Shown piece after piece: positions 18,160 through 26,459 of a DNA stretch of 64,000 nucleotides. The DNA is taken from NCBI GenBank assembly GCA_050329415.1, contig JBHJOS010000046.1, forward strand, positions 1-64,000, in the 5' to 3' direction. This DNA comes from JANNOG01 sp050329415. GTDB taxonomy: Bacteria; Actinomycetota; Actinomycetes; Actinomycetales; JBBAYJ01. A program made the position numbers and the translations under genes. The notes under the pieces were generated by a model. It saw nothing but the letters and a program-made list of their open reading frames with translations, was not told the DNA's origin and searched no databases. Numbering within the stretch: position 1 is the first letter of the stretch; every line of letters begins with the position of its first letter.

Positions 18160-21042
18160 CTAAGGGCGCAGCAGGTCCCGCAGCCGCAGCGGGCTCACGT
18201 CGAACGGGACCAGCACCCGGTCGACGCCGTGGCCGATCTGCACCTGCCCGGCGTTGACATCCGGCTGCCCGACGACGGGGTCGGTGAACCGGGTGCCCGC
18301 GTCGATCAGCGTGATCGTGCCGTCGGTGACGTCGACCTCGACCGTGCCGCCCTGGGCCGTGGTGAGGACCGCGCCGTCCGAGGCGAGGACCGCCGTGGAA
18401 TCCAGCGTCGCCCCGGGCACGACGTGATAGAGCAGCACCTGCTCGAGGGCGTCGACATCCAGCAGGTACAGCCCGATCAGCCCACCCAGCTCGGTGCGGA
18501 CCCGGAACGGCAGGTACTCGCTCAGCGAGGCGAGGAACCCGGCGTCGGTCGGCAGGAAGGCCGTGACCGGCACCGTGGGGTCGGCGAGCACGCCGACCGC
18601 GGAGTCCGGCCGCTCGGCCAGCACCCGCCGGACCGCGACCTCCAGCAAGTCGTAGTCGTCGGGGTTCCGGTCGACGAACGAGTCCTCGGCCAGGACGTCG
18701 GCGAGGCTGACGTCGGTGCCGAGCGGCGGGACGGCGTCGAACCCGACGACGATCGGGTTGTGGTCGCTCGCCCGGTACGGGTACGGGGCGTACAGGCTCG
18801 CCACGCCGGAGTCGTACTGATAGGCGAACGGCTCGGCGGCGTTCACCTGCCAGATGTCGACCCCGGTGGCCTTGGCGGCGGCGCCCGCCGACAGCAGGGC
18901 GTGGTCGAGGTTGCCCTCGCGCTGGTCGAACGAGTAGGTGAACTCGTCGAGGCCCTCGACGACGTCCACGTAACCCGCCGCCTCCAGTGTGGTGATCGGG
19001 TCCTCCTCGCCGTAGGCGTTGAAGTCGCCCAGGAGGAACACGTCGTCCTCGCCCAGCTCGGCGGCGAGGTCCGCGGTGGCGGCGGCCAGCGCCTGCGCCT
19101 GGCGGGTCCGGTCGGCGTTGAACGCCCCCTGGCCGTCGCCCTGGTCGAGGTTGTCGCCCGAGGCGCCGCCGGGGCTCTTGGACTTGAAGTGGTTGGACAC
19201 CACGAGGAAGCGGTCGCCGTCCCGCTCGAACAGCTGGGCGACGGGCTCCCGGGCGTTCGACCACGCCAGCGGGTCGGTGCCGAGCGAGACTGCCTCACCC
19301 ACCGTCGTCACGCCACCGCTGCGGTAGACGATGGCGTTCTGGATGACGTCGGGTTCGGCGCGGACGTAGTCCGGGGTGGGGACGAAGGCCCAGTCCGCGG
19401 GCTGCCCGGCGGCCGGGGCCGCCGCGTTGAGAGCGGCGACCAGGGCCTCCAGGGCGACGTCGGCGTCCTTGCCGAACCGGACGCCGTACTCGATCTCCTG
19501 GAGGGCGACCACGTCGGCGTCCAGCGCGAGCAGCGCGTTGACGATCTTCGCCTCCTGGTTCGCGAAGTCCGCGGGCGTCGTGGCTCCGCGCGGCTCGGGG
19601 TCGGTGAAGGTCCCGTCGTCCAGGGTGACGAAGTAGTTGAGGACGTTGAAGGCCGCGACCGTGACGTCGCCGCCGACGTCCTCCGGCGCTGGGGTGCGCG
19701 GGTTCGTGGCCTGCCACGTCACCTGGTCCGGGAGCCCGGTGGCGGGCTGCAGCCGCCAGTTGCCGAACCCGAAGGACAGCACGTGCGCGCCGAGCTCCGC
19801 GGTGTCGCCGACCCGGACCGTGTCGTCGACGGTGAGGTACGGCGGCGCGAGGCCCGCGCTGCGCAGGTCGGTGTTGGACCCGTCGTCGAGGATGACCTCG
19901 CGGGTACGGTTCTCGGCCTCGACGGCCGCGGCCGGGGCCCCGGGGGCGGCGGCCTCGGTGCCCTGGACCAGGGGGCCGCCGGACGACAGCCGGACCTCGC
20001 CGAACTGCTCCAGCCGGAACAGGCCGGTGACCGACAGGGTCTCGGACGGGGTGACGAGCATGCCCTCGAACGCCTCGCGCTCGGCATCGGTCGACGGGAA
20101 CGGCAGCGTCGCCGCGGCCGGGACGCTCGCGATGCCGCAGACCTCGGCGGCGGTGCCGGTGACCTGGGTGAGGGTGAAGAACTCCCCGGCGGTGCCCCGC
20201 ACCGCGACCTCGTCCCCGACCTGGACGTCGACGAGGCCGGCCCCGAACACGAAGACCCCGTCGGAGGTCGCGGGGTCGCCGTCACCGACCGGGTCCTGCA
20301 GGAAGAAGCCGGACAGGCCCGGCTGGGTGTCCGCCGTGACGACGCCGCGGGTGACGACCTCGCTGCCGTCGAGCGGTGTGGTGGTGCCGCTGCCCTGGAT
20401 CTGCGGGATCGTCGCGGTCACCTCGGCGGCGCAGACGTCCGTGCCCCCGCCCCCGGTGCCCCCGCCGCCGAGCCCGACGGTGTCGTTGACCTCGCCGAAC
20501 GTCGCGGTCGCGGGACCCGCCCAGGAACCGTCGACCTTCTGCAGGGACTGCCCCGGCGGCTCGCTGCCCGACTCCGTGACCCCGATGTCGACGCTGGTGA
20601 GGCCCGCGGCCGGGCCGGAGGCAGCGGTGAAGCTCCCCTCGTACGACAGGAACTCCACGACGGTCCCCGCGGGGTCGACGAGGGCGAGCCCGTCGGGCGA
20701 GCCGTTCTGGATCCCGTTCGCCGCATAGGTGAGCACGACGGTGCCGTCGCCGCTCGGGTCGGCGGCGGGGGCGTCGACGACGCCGGTCAGCGGGCGGGTG
20801 TCGTAGGGGGCGAGCGACGACGAGGCGCCGTTGTAGAGGACGACGGACCAGCCGGTGAGGTCGGTCCCGAGGGCCGCCGTCACCTCGACCGCCTCGCCCT
20901 CGTCGGTCCCGGCGTTGTCGTAGTGGAGCTCGCTGAGGAACGGGGTCGACGCTGCCGCCGACGCGCTGACGGGCACCAGCGCGGCCGCGGCGAGCGCCCC
21001 GGCCGCGCCCGTCGCCAGGGCGGCCCTTCGGATCGAGGTCAC
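18160..21042 (-). CDS. Secreted ExeM/NucH-type nuclease fused to a fasciclin domain
   Basis: The 960-residue protein has a Sec signal (residues 1-30, ending ASA), an N-terminal lamin-tail domain (STPFLSELHYDNAG to about 165), a Gly-rich hinge, an OB-fold-like region (about 190-390), an exonuclease/endonuclease/phosphatase domain (about 440-790) and a C-terminal fasciclin domain (about 800-955, with FLPTDAGFLASL and LYHVVPGATLDS). Catalytic motifs VVALQEIEYG, LLGDFNAYGEEDP and YRASDHNPIVV are intact. It would degrade extracellular DNA, feeding nucleotides to the phosphatase. The GTG at 21042 has GGAAGGA upstream; a PHO box lies about 54 nt before the start. Confidence 0.9.
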   Translation of the reverse strand: MTSIRRAALATGAAGALAAAALVPVSASAAASTPFLSELHYDNAGTDEGEAVEVTAALGTDLTGWSVVLYNGASSSLAPYDTRPLTGVVDAPAADPSGDGTVVLTYAANGIQNGSPDGLALVDPAGTVVEFLSYEGSFTAASGPAAGLTSVDIGVTESGSEPPGQSLQKVDGSWAGPATATFGEVNDTVGLGGGGTGGGGTDVCAAEVTATIPQIQGSGTTTPLDGSEVVTRGVVTADTQPGLSGFFLQDPVGDGDPATSDGVFVFGAGLVDVQVGDEVAVRGTAGEFFTLTQVTGTAAEVCGIASVPAAATLPFPSTDAEREAFEGMLVTPSETLSVTGLFRLEQFGEVRLSSGGPLVQGTEAAAPGAPAAAVEAENRTREVILDDGSNTDLRSAGLAPPYLTVDDTVRVGDTAELGAHVLSFGFGNWRLQPATGLPDQVTWQATNPRTPAPEDVGGDVTVAAFNVLNYFVTLDDGTFTDPEPRGATTPADFANQEAKIVNALLALDADVVALQEIEYGVRFGKDADVALEALVAALNAAAPAAGQPADWAFVPTPDYVRAEPDVIQNAIVYRSGGVTTVGEAVSLGTDPLAWSNAREPVAQLFERDGDRFLVVSNHFKSKSPGGASGDNLDQGDGQGAFNADRTRQAQALAAATADLAAELGEDDVFLLGDFNAYGEEDPITTLEAAGYVDVVEGLDEFTYSFDQREGNLDHALLSAGAAAKATGVDIWQVNAAEPFAYQYDSGVASLYAPYPYRASDHNPIVVGFDAVPPLGTDVSLADVLAEDSFVDRNPDDYDLLEVAVRRVLAERPDSAVGVLADPTVPVTAFLPTDAGFLASLSEYLPFRVRTELGGLIGLYLLDVDALEQVLLYHVVPGATLDSTAVLASDGAVLTTAQGGTVEVDVTDGTITLIDAGTRFTDPVVGQPDVNAGQVQIGHGVDRVLVPFDVSPLRLRDLLRP

Positions 21043-21095
21043 GGAAGTCCTTCCGTCGGAGGGAGGTCTCCCCCTGCTTACCCGGCATGTCAAGC

Positions 21096-21117
21096 GCCGG
21101 GTAAACGTGGAGTGAAC
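21096..21117 (-). promoter_or_regulatory. PHO box upstream of the secreted nuclease
   Basis: Read on the minus strand, GTTCACTCCAC (21117-21107) is followed directly by GTTTACCCGGC (21106-21096): two 11-nt units of the PhoP repeat, the second less exact. It is the same architecture as the box at 15927-15948. Confidence 0.78.
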
Positions 21118-21130
21118 GGAGCGTGACACC

Positions 21131-22603
21131 TCAGCTTCCGAGATAGAGGCGCTCGAGGTCGACCAGCTCCACGTCGTCGCGAGCGTCCGCCCTGCGACGC
21201 AACTCGCTCGTGAACCCGGAGCGCGCGAAGAGCAGCAGCTTGGGCCTGGCCGCCGCTCCCGAGCGGTCGAGGATCTCGCGGACGTGGTCGAGCCGGGCCA
21301 GCAGCTCGCCGTCGACGGCCGCGGTGCCGCCCTTCGACTCACCGACGGCGATCACACGGTCCCGTTCCCCTGGACACGCCTCGAGGACGACGACGTCGAG
21401 CTGGTGACCACCGGGGTGGCTCGGACAAGCGACGACAGCCTGCTGGACCCGGCTCGCCACGCCGCCGAGGCTGGCCTCGCCGGCGTGGTCGAGACACCAG
21501 GCACGCGTCAGATCCTCCCAGTGAGGGCCGAGGATCCGCGACGCCACGACGTCCTGGACCCGCGCCCAGACCTCGGCCGCCCTCCCTGCGACGAGCGCCG
21601 CCTCATTGGGAGCGGCGACGAGCTGGTGGAGCCGGATCACGGGCTCGCGGACCCGGTACGTCGGTCGACGCTGTCGGAAGGCGTCCTCGGTACGCGCGAT
21701 CAGGCCGGTCTGCTCGAGAACGGCCAGCGGGTGGGCGACCGCGGTAACAGGCCGGCCGAGGGCCGTGGCGATCTCGCCGGGCCGGTGCGCCCCCTGGGAC
21801 AGGGCGGTGAGCGTGGAGTGATAGAGGCCGAGGTCGTGAAGCCCGGGCTCCTCCTGCAGCAGGATCGCCCCCTCCCGGAACAGGGCGCGGTCAGGGTCGA
21901 GCGGCCCTCGAGCCACCCACTCGGCCAGGTCCGCTCGGCTGTCGGGCGGCCCGCCGGCCATCGCCCGGTAAGCAGGAGTGCCGCCCAGCAACGCGTGCAC
22001 CTGAAACGCCGTGTCGAAGTCGGGGGCGCCCCAGAACTCAGCGCTCTGCCGGAAGCCGAACGGGTGGACGAGCACCTCGAGCTCGGCCCGACCACGCAGC
22101 GGGGCGCTGCCGGACAGCAGGCCCCGCATGACGTGCAGCGCACTGCCGCACAGGACCAGGCGAGTACGCCCCGCGACCCTGGCCGGAGACAAGGGCTCCA
22201 GAGCCAGCTGCACCAAGGACGGCAGCGACGGCTCGGCCTCCATGAGGTAGGGGAACTCGTCGAGGACGACGAAGGCCGGCCCGCCCCGGCGTTCACCGAG
22301 ACCCAGCAGGATCTCCAGCACCCCCCGCCAGGAGTCGAAGCGCGGCTCCGGTCCACCGGTGACCCCGGCATACGAAGCCGCGAGCCGCCGCAGCGAGAGG
22401 TCTCGCCGTTCACGCAGGCCCGTGAACATCAGGCCGCCGACCTCCCGCGCCAGGAGCTCCAGCAGGAGCGTCTTCCCTTGCCGCCGCCGCCCGTAGACGA
22501 GCGCGAGCGCAGAGCCCGCCTCGTCGGTGGTTGCGAAGCGTGCCAGGGTTGACCAGTGCCGGTCACGGTCGTGGAGACCGGAGGGCTTCGGCGGTTTCGT
22601 CAC
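21131..22603 (-). CDS. AAA+ ATPase with C-terminal PD-(D/E)XK-like domain (DUF234 type)
   Basis: The 490-residue protein begins with a Walker A GRRRQGKT (about residues 37-44) and a Walker B AFVVLDEFPYLME near residue 110. A sensor segment RLVLCGSALHVMRGLL and a winged-helix-like region follow. The C-terminal part contains QLDVVVLEA and VIAVGESKGG, which resembles the D...ExK core of nucleases fused to this archaeal-type ATPase family. Function is unknown; such solitary genes are often mobile. GTG at 22603 is the likely start. The unusually AT-rich upstream DNA (22604-22645) suggests acquisition or a strong dedicated promoter. Confidence 0.75.
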   Translation of the reverse strand: MTKPPKPSGLHDRDRHWSTLARFATTDEAGSALALVYGRRRQGKTLLLELLAREVGGLMFTGLRERRDLSLRRLAASYAGVTGGPEPRFDSWRGVLEILLGLGERRGGPAFVVLDEFPYLMEAEPSLPSLVQLALEPLSPARVAGRTRLVLCGSALHVMRGLLSGSAPLRGRAELEVLVHPFGFRQSAEFWGAPDFDTAFQVHALLGGTPAYRAMAGGPPDSRADLAEWVARGPLDPDRALFREGAILLQEEPGLHDLGLYHSTLTALSQGAHRPGEIATALGRPVTAVAHPLAVLEQTGLIARTEDAFRQRRPTYRVREPVIRLHQLVAAPNEAALVAGRAAEVWARVQDVVASRILGPHWEDLTRAWCLDHAGEASLGGVASRVQQAVVACPSHPGGHQLDVVVLEACPGERDRVIAVGESKGGTAAVDGELLARLDHVREILDRSGAAARPKLLLFARSGFTSELRRRADARDDVELVDLERLYLGS

Positions 22604-22608
22604 CCGAA

Positions 22609-22629
22609 AACTACAACTGGAATTACAAC
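22609..22629. repeat. Short direct repeat upstream of the AAA ATPase
   Basis: AACTACAAC and AATTACAAC occur 12 bp apart, in one of the most AT-rich stretches of the window, just before the ATPase start. About one helical turn of spacing fits an operator for a regulator or for the ATPase itself. Confidence 0.4.
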
Positions 22630-22656
22630 AACTCTGGTCATAGTACAGGGGCGCCG

Positions 22657-23418
22657 TCACCGCAGGCGCGCGACCACCCGGTGCTCGACCAGCCCGAGCC
22701 CGGCGTCGCTGAGCTTCCCCAGCACCGCCAGCAGGACGATGGTCAGCAGGATCACCTCGACCCGCCCGGTGTTCTGGGAGTCCACCAGCAGGAACCCGAG
22801 CCCGGCCGAGGCCCCCAGCAGCTCCGCGGCGACGAGGAACAGCCAGGCCTGCGCCAGCCCCAGCCGCGCCCCGGCCAGCAGGGACGGCGCAGCGGTCGGC
22901 AACAGCAGCCGCCGCACCCGCTGCCCCGCCGACAGGCCGTAGGTGCGGGCCACCTCGACCAGCCCGGGATCGACCTGGCGCAGCCCGGACACCAGGGTCG
23001 CGAGCACCGGGAAGAACGCCCCGACGGCGATGAGGACGACCTTCGGCTGCTCCCCCAGCCCGATCCAGAGCACGAGCAGCGGCACCCACGCCAGCGACGG
23101 CACCGCCCGGACCGCCAGCAGGCTCGGCGTGAGCAGCCGGTCCAGGGTGCGGCTGAGCCCGATCCCGATCCCGGCGACGATCGCCAGGCCGGCGCCGATC
23201 GCGAACCCCGTGGCGACCCGGGCCACGCTCGTCGACAGGTGCTCGGTGAGCGAGCCGTCGGCGGCCAGGCGACCCGCGGCATCGACCACCTCGACCGGCG
23301 GCGGCAGGATCGACGCCGACACCGCCCCGGTGGTCGCGGCCGCCTGCCAGGCGACGAGCGCCGCGACCGGCACGACCAGCCCGAGCGCCACCGCGCCCAG
23401 GCGCAGCCGGGTGCTCAC
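22657..23418 (-). CDS. ssuC: ABC transporter permease, sulfonate/taurine type
   Basis: The 253-residue integral membrane protein has about six helices and the BPD-transport signature EVARTYGLSAGQRVRRLLLP near residues 155-175. It is of the SsuC/TauC/nitrate family that forms the channel of aliphatic sulfonate importers. GTG overlaps the stop of the binding-protein gene by 4 nt. Substrate is inferred from family and from the cysteine-type leader peptide upstream of the operon; nitrate or pyrimidine-precursor uptake by the same family cannot be excluded. Confidence 0.82.
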   Translation of the reverse strand: MSTRLRLGAVALGLVVPVAALVAWQAAATTGAVSASILPPPVEVVDAAGRLAADGSLTEHLSTSVARVATGFAIGAGLAIVAGIGIGLSRTLDRLLTPSLLAVRAVPSLAWVPLLVLWIGLGEQPKVVLIAVGAFFPVLATLVSGLRQVDPGLVEVARTYGLSAGQRVRRLLLPTAAPSLLAGARLGLAQAWLFLVAAELLGASAGLGFLLVDSQNTGRVEVILLTIVLLAVLGKLSDAGLGLVEHRVVARLR

Positions 23419-24467
23419 CGCGACGTCACGGCCGTGATCGGCTCCGTGGCGAACAGCGAGTCGAGCGCCTCGGTGACCGTGGCCTCGTCCCGCACCTGGT
23501 CCTCGGCGACGACGATCGGGACGACCTGCTCGAGAACCTCGCGCTGGACATCGCCCGGCACCGGGTCGACGGTGAGGTCGGTCCGCTCGCCGAGCACCCG
23601 CTCGGCGACCTCCAGGTCCACCCCGGACTCCCGGGCCAGCAACTCGGCGGCCTCGTCCGGGTTCTCGGCGATCCAGGCCCGGGCCCGCTCGTACTGCTCG
23701 AGCACCAGCTCGACGGCGTCGGGGTGCTCGGCCAGCCAGTCCTCGCGGACGTTGAGCACGCTGTAGGTGTTGCGCTCCGGCGCCCGGACCACGAGCTCGA
23801 AGCCGTCGGTCAGCTCCGCGTCGGCCATGATCGGGTCGAGCCCCGCCCAGGCGTCGACGTCACCGCGGACCAGGGCGGTGCGCCCGTCGGCATGCTGCAG
23901 GTTGACCACCTCGACGTCGTCCAGCGACAGTCCCGCGTCGGCGAGCGTCTGCAGCAGGAAGAAGTACGGGTCGGTGCCGATGGTCGCGGCCACCGTCGCC
24001 CCGGCGAGGTCCTCCGGGCCGGCGATGTCGCTGTCGGCGGGCACGACGATCGCCGACCACTCCGGCAGGCCGAGGACGTCGACCACGACGTTGGGGCCGC
24101 CGTTGGCGCGGGCGACCAGGGCGGCACTGCCCGCCGTGGAGGCGACGTCGACGGCGCCGCCGCGCAGCGCCTCGTTGGCCTTGTTGGAGCCCTGAGACAG
24201 GGTCCAGGTCACCTCGACGTCCTCGCCGACGGCGTCCTCCAGCCAGCCCTGCTCGCGCAGCACCAGGCTCGCGGGGTTGTAGTAGGCGTAGTCGAGGTCG
24301 AGGGCGTCGACGGACAGCGACGCACCGTCGCCGACCGCGGGCGAGGCGTCGCCGAGCTCGGCGCCGGAGGGGTCCTGCCCGGCCCCGCAGGCCGCAGTGA
24401 GGGCTGCGGCAAGGGCGGCGGCGGCCAGGGCGGCGGGGCGGGTGGCGGGGCGGGTGAGGTTGGTCAT
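23415..24467 (-). CDS. ssuA: ABC transporter substrate-binding lipoprotein, sulfonate/taurine type
   Basis: The 350-residue protein has a lipoprotein signal with lipobox LTAAC near residue 26, so it is tethered outside the membrane. The mature part is an NMT1/SsuA-like two-lobe binding protein (YAYYNPASLVLREQGWLED, then WTLSQGSNKANEALRGGAVD, then GATVAATIGTDPYF). Family members bind taurine, alkanesulfonates, nitrate or related anions. It lies between the ATPase and permease genes of one operon. AGAGGCAG precedes the ATG. Confidence 0.83.
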   Translation of the reverse strand: MTNLTRPATRPAALAAAALAAALTAACGAGQDPSGAELGDASPAVGDGASLSVDALDLDYAYYNPASLVLREQGWLEDAVGEDVEVTWTLSQGSNKANEALRGGAVDVASTAGSAALVARANGGPNVVVDVLGLPEWSAIVVPADSDIAGPEDLAGATVAATIGTDPYFFLLQTLADAGLSLDDVEVVNLQHADGRTALVRGDVDAWAGLDPIMADAELTDGFELVVRAPERNTYSVLNVREDWLAEHPDAVELVLEQYERARAWIAENPDEAAELLARESGVDLEVAERVLGERTDLTVDPVPGDVQREVLEQVVPIVVAEDQVRDEATVTEALDSLFATEPITAVTSR

Positions 24468-24509
24468 GGTCTGCCTCTCGTGGTCTGTCAGTGCTGATCG
24501 AGGGGGTGC

Positions 24510-25340
24510 TCAGTGGGTTCGGACGCCGACGAGGTCGAGCAGCCGGGCGCGCAGCGCGGCCGCCGCGGCGGCGGTGGCGGGATCGGTGGTGTCGCGGGGA
24601 CGGGGCAGCTCGACCGGGACCCGGGTCGCCACCCCGCTGCCGGCCGGGCCGAGCACGGTGACCTCGTCGGCGAGACGGACGGCCTCGTCGACGTCGTGCG
24701 TGACGAGGACCACGGTGGTGCCGTCGGCGTGGACCAGGTCGTGGACGAGGGACTGCATGCGCAGCCGGGTGAGGGCGTCGAGCGCGGCGAACGGCTCGTC
24801 GAGCAGGAGGACGCCGGGCCGCGAGACGAGCGCCCGGGCCAGCGCGGCCCGCTGCGCCATGCCACCGGAGACCGCGGCCGGCCGCTGGTCGCCGTGATCG
24901 GCCAGGCCCACCCGCCGAAGCAGCGCCTCGACCTCCGTCCGCGCCCCGGCCGAGCGGTCCCGGCGCCGACGCCGCGTCGCGCCGAGGGCGACGTTGGCGT
25001 GGATGTCGAGCCAGGGCAGCAGCCGCGGCTGCTGGAACACGACTCCGACCCGGTCGTCGGGGGCCGACACCGGCCGACCGCCGATCCGCGCCTGACCCGT
25101 CGAGGGGCCGGCCAGGCCGGAGAGGACCCGCAACAACGTCGACTTGCCGCACCCGCTCGGCCCCACCACCGCGTGCACCGAGCCGGCCGGGACGTGCAGA
25201 TCCAGTCCCGTCAGCACCGGGCCACGCCCGAAGTCGACGCCCAGTCCGTCGATGTCGACCGACAGTGATCGGGTGGTGGGCGGCGGGTCAGTGGGGGGTG
25301 GGGCGACAGCCGCACGTGAGGTGTCGACGGTCGACGGCAT
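24510..25340 (-). CDS. ssuB: ABC transporter ATP-binding protein, sulfonate/taurine type
   Basis: The 276-residue ATPase carries Walker A GPSGCGKST, Q-loop VVFQQPRLLPWL, signature AVSGGMAQRAALARAL (SGGM instead of SGGQ), Walker B VLLLDEPFAALD and the H-loop VTHDVDEA. The QPRLLPW word is typical of SsuB/TauB/NrtD ATPases. An N-terminal Pro/Thr-rich lead of about 25 residues may mean the true start is a few codons later. It is the first gene of the transporter operon, 212 nt after the leader peptide. Confidence 0.85.
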   Translation of the reverse strand: MPSTVDTSRAAVAPPPTDPPPTTRSLSVDIDGLGVDFGRGPVLTGLDLHVPAGSVHAVVGPSGCGKSTLLRVLSGLAGPSTGQARIGGRPVSAPDDRVGVVFQQPRLLPWLDIHANVALGATRRRRRDRSAGARTEVEALLRRVGLADHGDQRPAAVSGGMAQRAALARALVSRPGVLLLDEPFAALDALTRLRMQSLVHDLVHADGTTVVLVTHDVDEAVRLADEVTVLGPAGSGVATRVPVELPRPRDTTDPATAAAAAALRARLLDLVGVRTH

Positions 25341-25505
25341 GGCGGAACCTCCGGGATCAGGGGTCGGACGGTCACGGCCGCGCTGCGGTGCGGGGCGGCG
25401 CGGGGCGTGGCGGGGCGGCGTGGGGCGGCGCGGGGCGGGGCCGGCGGCAGCCGGGCGTGGCGAGGGCCGACCGCCGGCCGGCGGACGGGTCAGCGGCTCA
25501 GGAGG

Positions 25506-25541
25506 GACCCGCTCAGCGGGTCAATCTGCTCAGCGGGTCAA
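25506..25541 (-). promoter_or_regulatory. Competing hairpin arms of a probable attenuator
   Basis: In the transporter leader RNA, the 14-nt word TTGACCCGCTGAGC occurs twice (25541-25528 and 25524-25511), followed by one copy of GCGGGTC (25512-25506). Either upstream GACCCGC can pair with this single downstream arm, giving alternative hairpins; the nearer one has 7 bp and a 3-nt loop. The array starts 11 nt after the leader-peptide stop, where a terminating or stalled ribosome would influence which pairing forms. Confidence 0.55.
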
Positions 25542-25552
25542 CTGCCCAGTGG

Positions 25553-25621
25553 TCAGCGACAGGCCGCCGATGCCCGCCGACCGAGATCGACGTCGCGCCT
25601 GCGGATGAGGACGGTGCTCAC
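25553..25621 (-). CDS. 22-residue leader peptide of the transporter operon
   Basis: GTG at 25621 has GGAGG (25631-25627) 6 nt upstream and opens a 22-codon frame, MSTVLIRRRDVDLGRRASA then ACR and stop. It fits the actinomycete leader peptides with an RRHVDLCRVASALCR-like core, which precede sulfur-assimilation and sulfonate-transport genes and are thought to sense cysteine supply through Cys codons. Here the first Cys is replaced by Gly and only the penultimate Cys codon (TGT) remains. It supports a sulfur-source role for the transporter 0.2 kb downstream. Between the peptide and the ATPase gene lies a GC-rich stretch (25380-25450) with GGGGCGGCG-like repeats and no gene. Confidence 0.75.
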   Translation of the reverse strand: MSTVLIRRRDVDLGRRASAACR

Positions 25622-25776
25622 GATGCCTCCATCGGCCCTGGCGGTAGCACCCACACCCGTTGCCGGGGGGTTGCTGCGGCGTCGTCGAGCCAGGTCTCTC
25701 GGCCGCTCCTGATGGACGAGGTGACCGTAGCGGGCGGGTTCTGGTCCTCGCGAAACCGACATCCGGATGACGAGAC

Positions 25777-25794
25777 GGTAACTAGGGGGTTACC
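25777..25794. promoter_or_regulatory. Palindrome upstream of MarR-like gene 1
   Basis: GGTAAC-6 nt-GTTACC is a perfect inverted repeat in a locally AT-rich stretch 40-55 nt before the regulator start. It is a good candidate for an autoregulatory operator, and it also lies about 155 nt upstream of the divergent leader peptide, so it could serve both. Confidence 0.5.
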
Positions 25795-25834
25795 TCCGGG
25801 ATCATGGAAAGCGGACACCTGGCACGAGACCGGC

Positions 25835-26395
25835 GTGCAGGCTGGGTGGGTGGATGGTGTCCGACCCCGTGCGGACCTGCTCGACGCCGTCTTCGTGCTC
25901 GCTCGGCACTGGCCGCGGGTGTGGCAGGTTCCCGGCGTGCCCGAGGCGTCGGCGACGGTCGTCCGTTGCTTCCGCGGCGACGTCGAGCTGGTGACCGTGG
26001 GTGACGTGGCCCGCATCCTCGCTGTCGCCCCGTCCACCGCGAGTCGGCTGGTCAGCGCCGCCACCAAGTCCGGACACGTCACGAAGGGCCCCACCCAGGG
26101 CATGCCTCGGTTCGTCGCGGTGCGGCTCACGCCCCGCGGTCAGGACCTCCTGGACCAGCTCGTCGCCGCCGAGCGCGCCGCGCTCGCGGCGGCCACCCCG
26201 GGATGGTCGGCCCGGCGGCGCTGGCAGGCCCGCGACCTGCTGCTCGAGCTCGCCGACGGGCTGAGCGGGGCCGAGGGCGCAGCCGACGGCGCGGCGCCTC
26301 CCGCTCCGGTCCCCACCCCGATGCCGGGTGCGGTCCCCGACACCGGCCGCCGGGTCCCGACTCCCGGGCCCACCGTCGTGGTGTCGGTGCCCTGA
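25835..26395 (+). CDS. MarR-like winged-helix regulator 1
   Basis: The 186-residue protein has a helical N-terminal part (DLLDAVFVLARHWPRVW), a winged helix with VTVGDVARILAVAPSTASRLVSAATK and a wing region, a C-terminal helix, and a Pro-rich tail. It is clearly a paralogue of the protein at 33292-33786: both share D-L-x-D-A-x-F, W-P-x-V-W, VRCFR and DVA.(I/V)L. Start is uncertain: GTG at 25835 or 25850, or an ATG at 25712 upstream of the palindrome. Ligand and targets are unknown; divergence from the transporter operon makes it a possible regulator of it. Confidence 0.7.
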   Translation: MQAGWVDGVRPRADLLDAVFVLARHWPRVWQVPGVPEASATVVRCFRGDVELVTVGDVARILAVAPSTASRLVSAATKSGHVTKGPTQGMPRFVAVRLTPRGQDLLDQLVAAERAALAAATPGWSARRRWQARDLLLELADGLSGAEGAADGAAPPAPVPTPMPGAVPDTGRRVPTPGPTVVVSVP

Positions 26396-26411
26396 CCCTG
26401 CCGAGAAAGTG

Positions 26412-26455
26412 GCGGCGGCCGTCGCCCGGGAGTCGCCCCGACCGACGGCCGCCGC
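26412..26455. terminator. Bidirectional terminator hairpin
   Basis: GCGGCGGCCGTC (26412-26423) and GACGGCCGCCGC (26444-26455) form a 12-bp perfect stem in the 64-nt gap between the convergent MarR-like and pullulanase genes. There is no T-run. Confidence 0.75.
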
Positions 26456-26459
26456 ACCG

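Noticed and set aside
25380..25450. GC-rich repeats (GGGGCGGCG-like) as a tandem repeat element
   Set aside because: Units are irregular in length and sequence; low-complexity GC sequence explains them.
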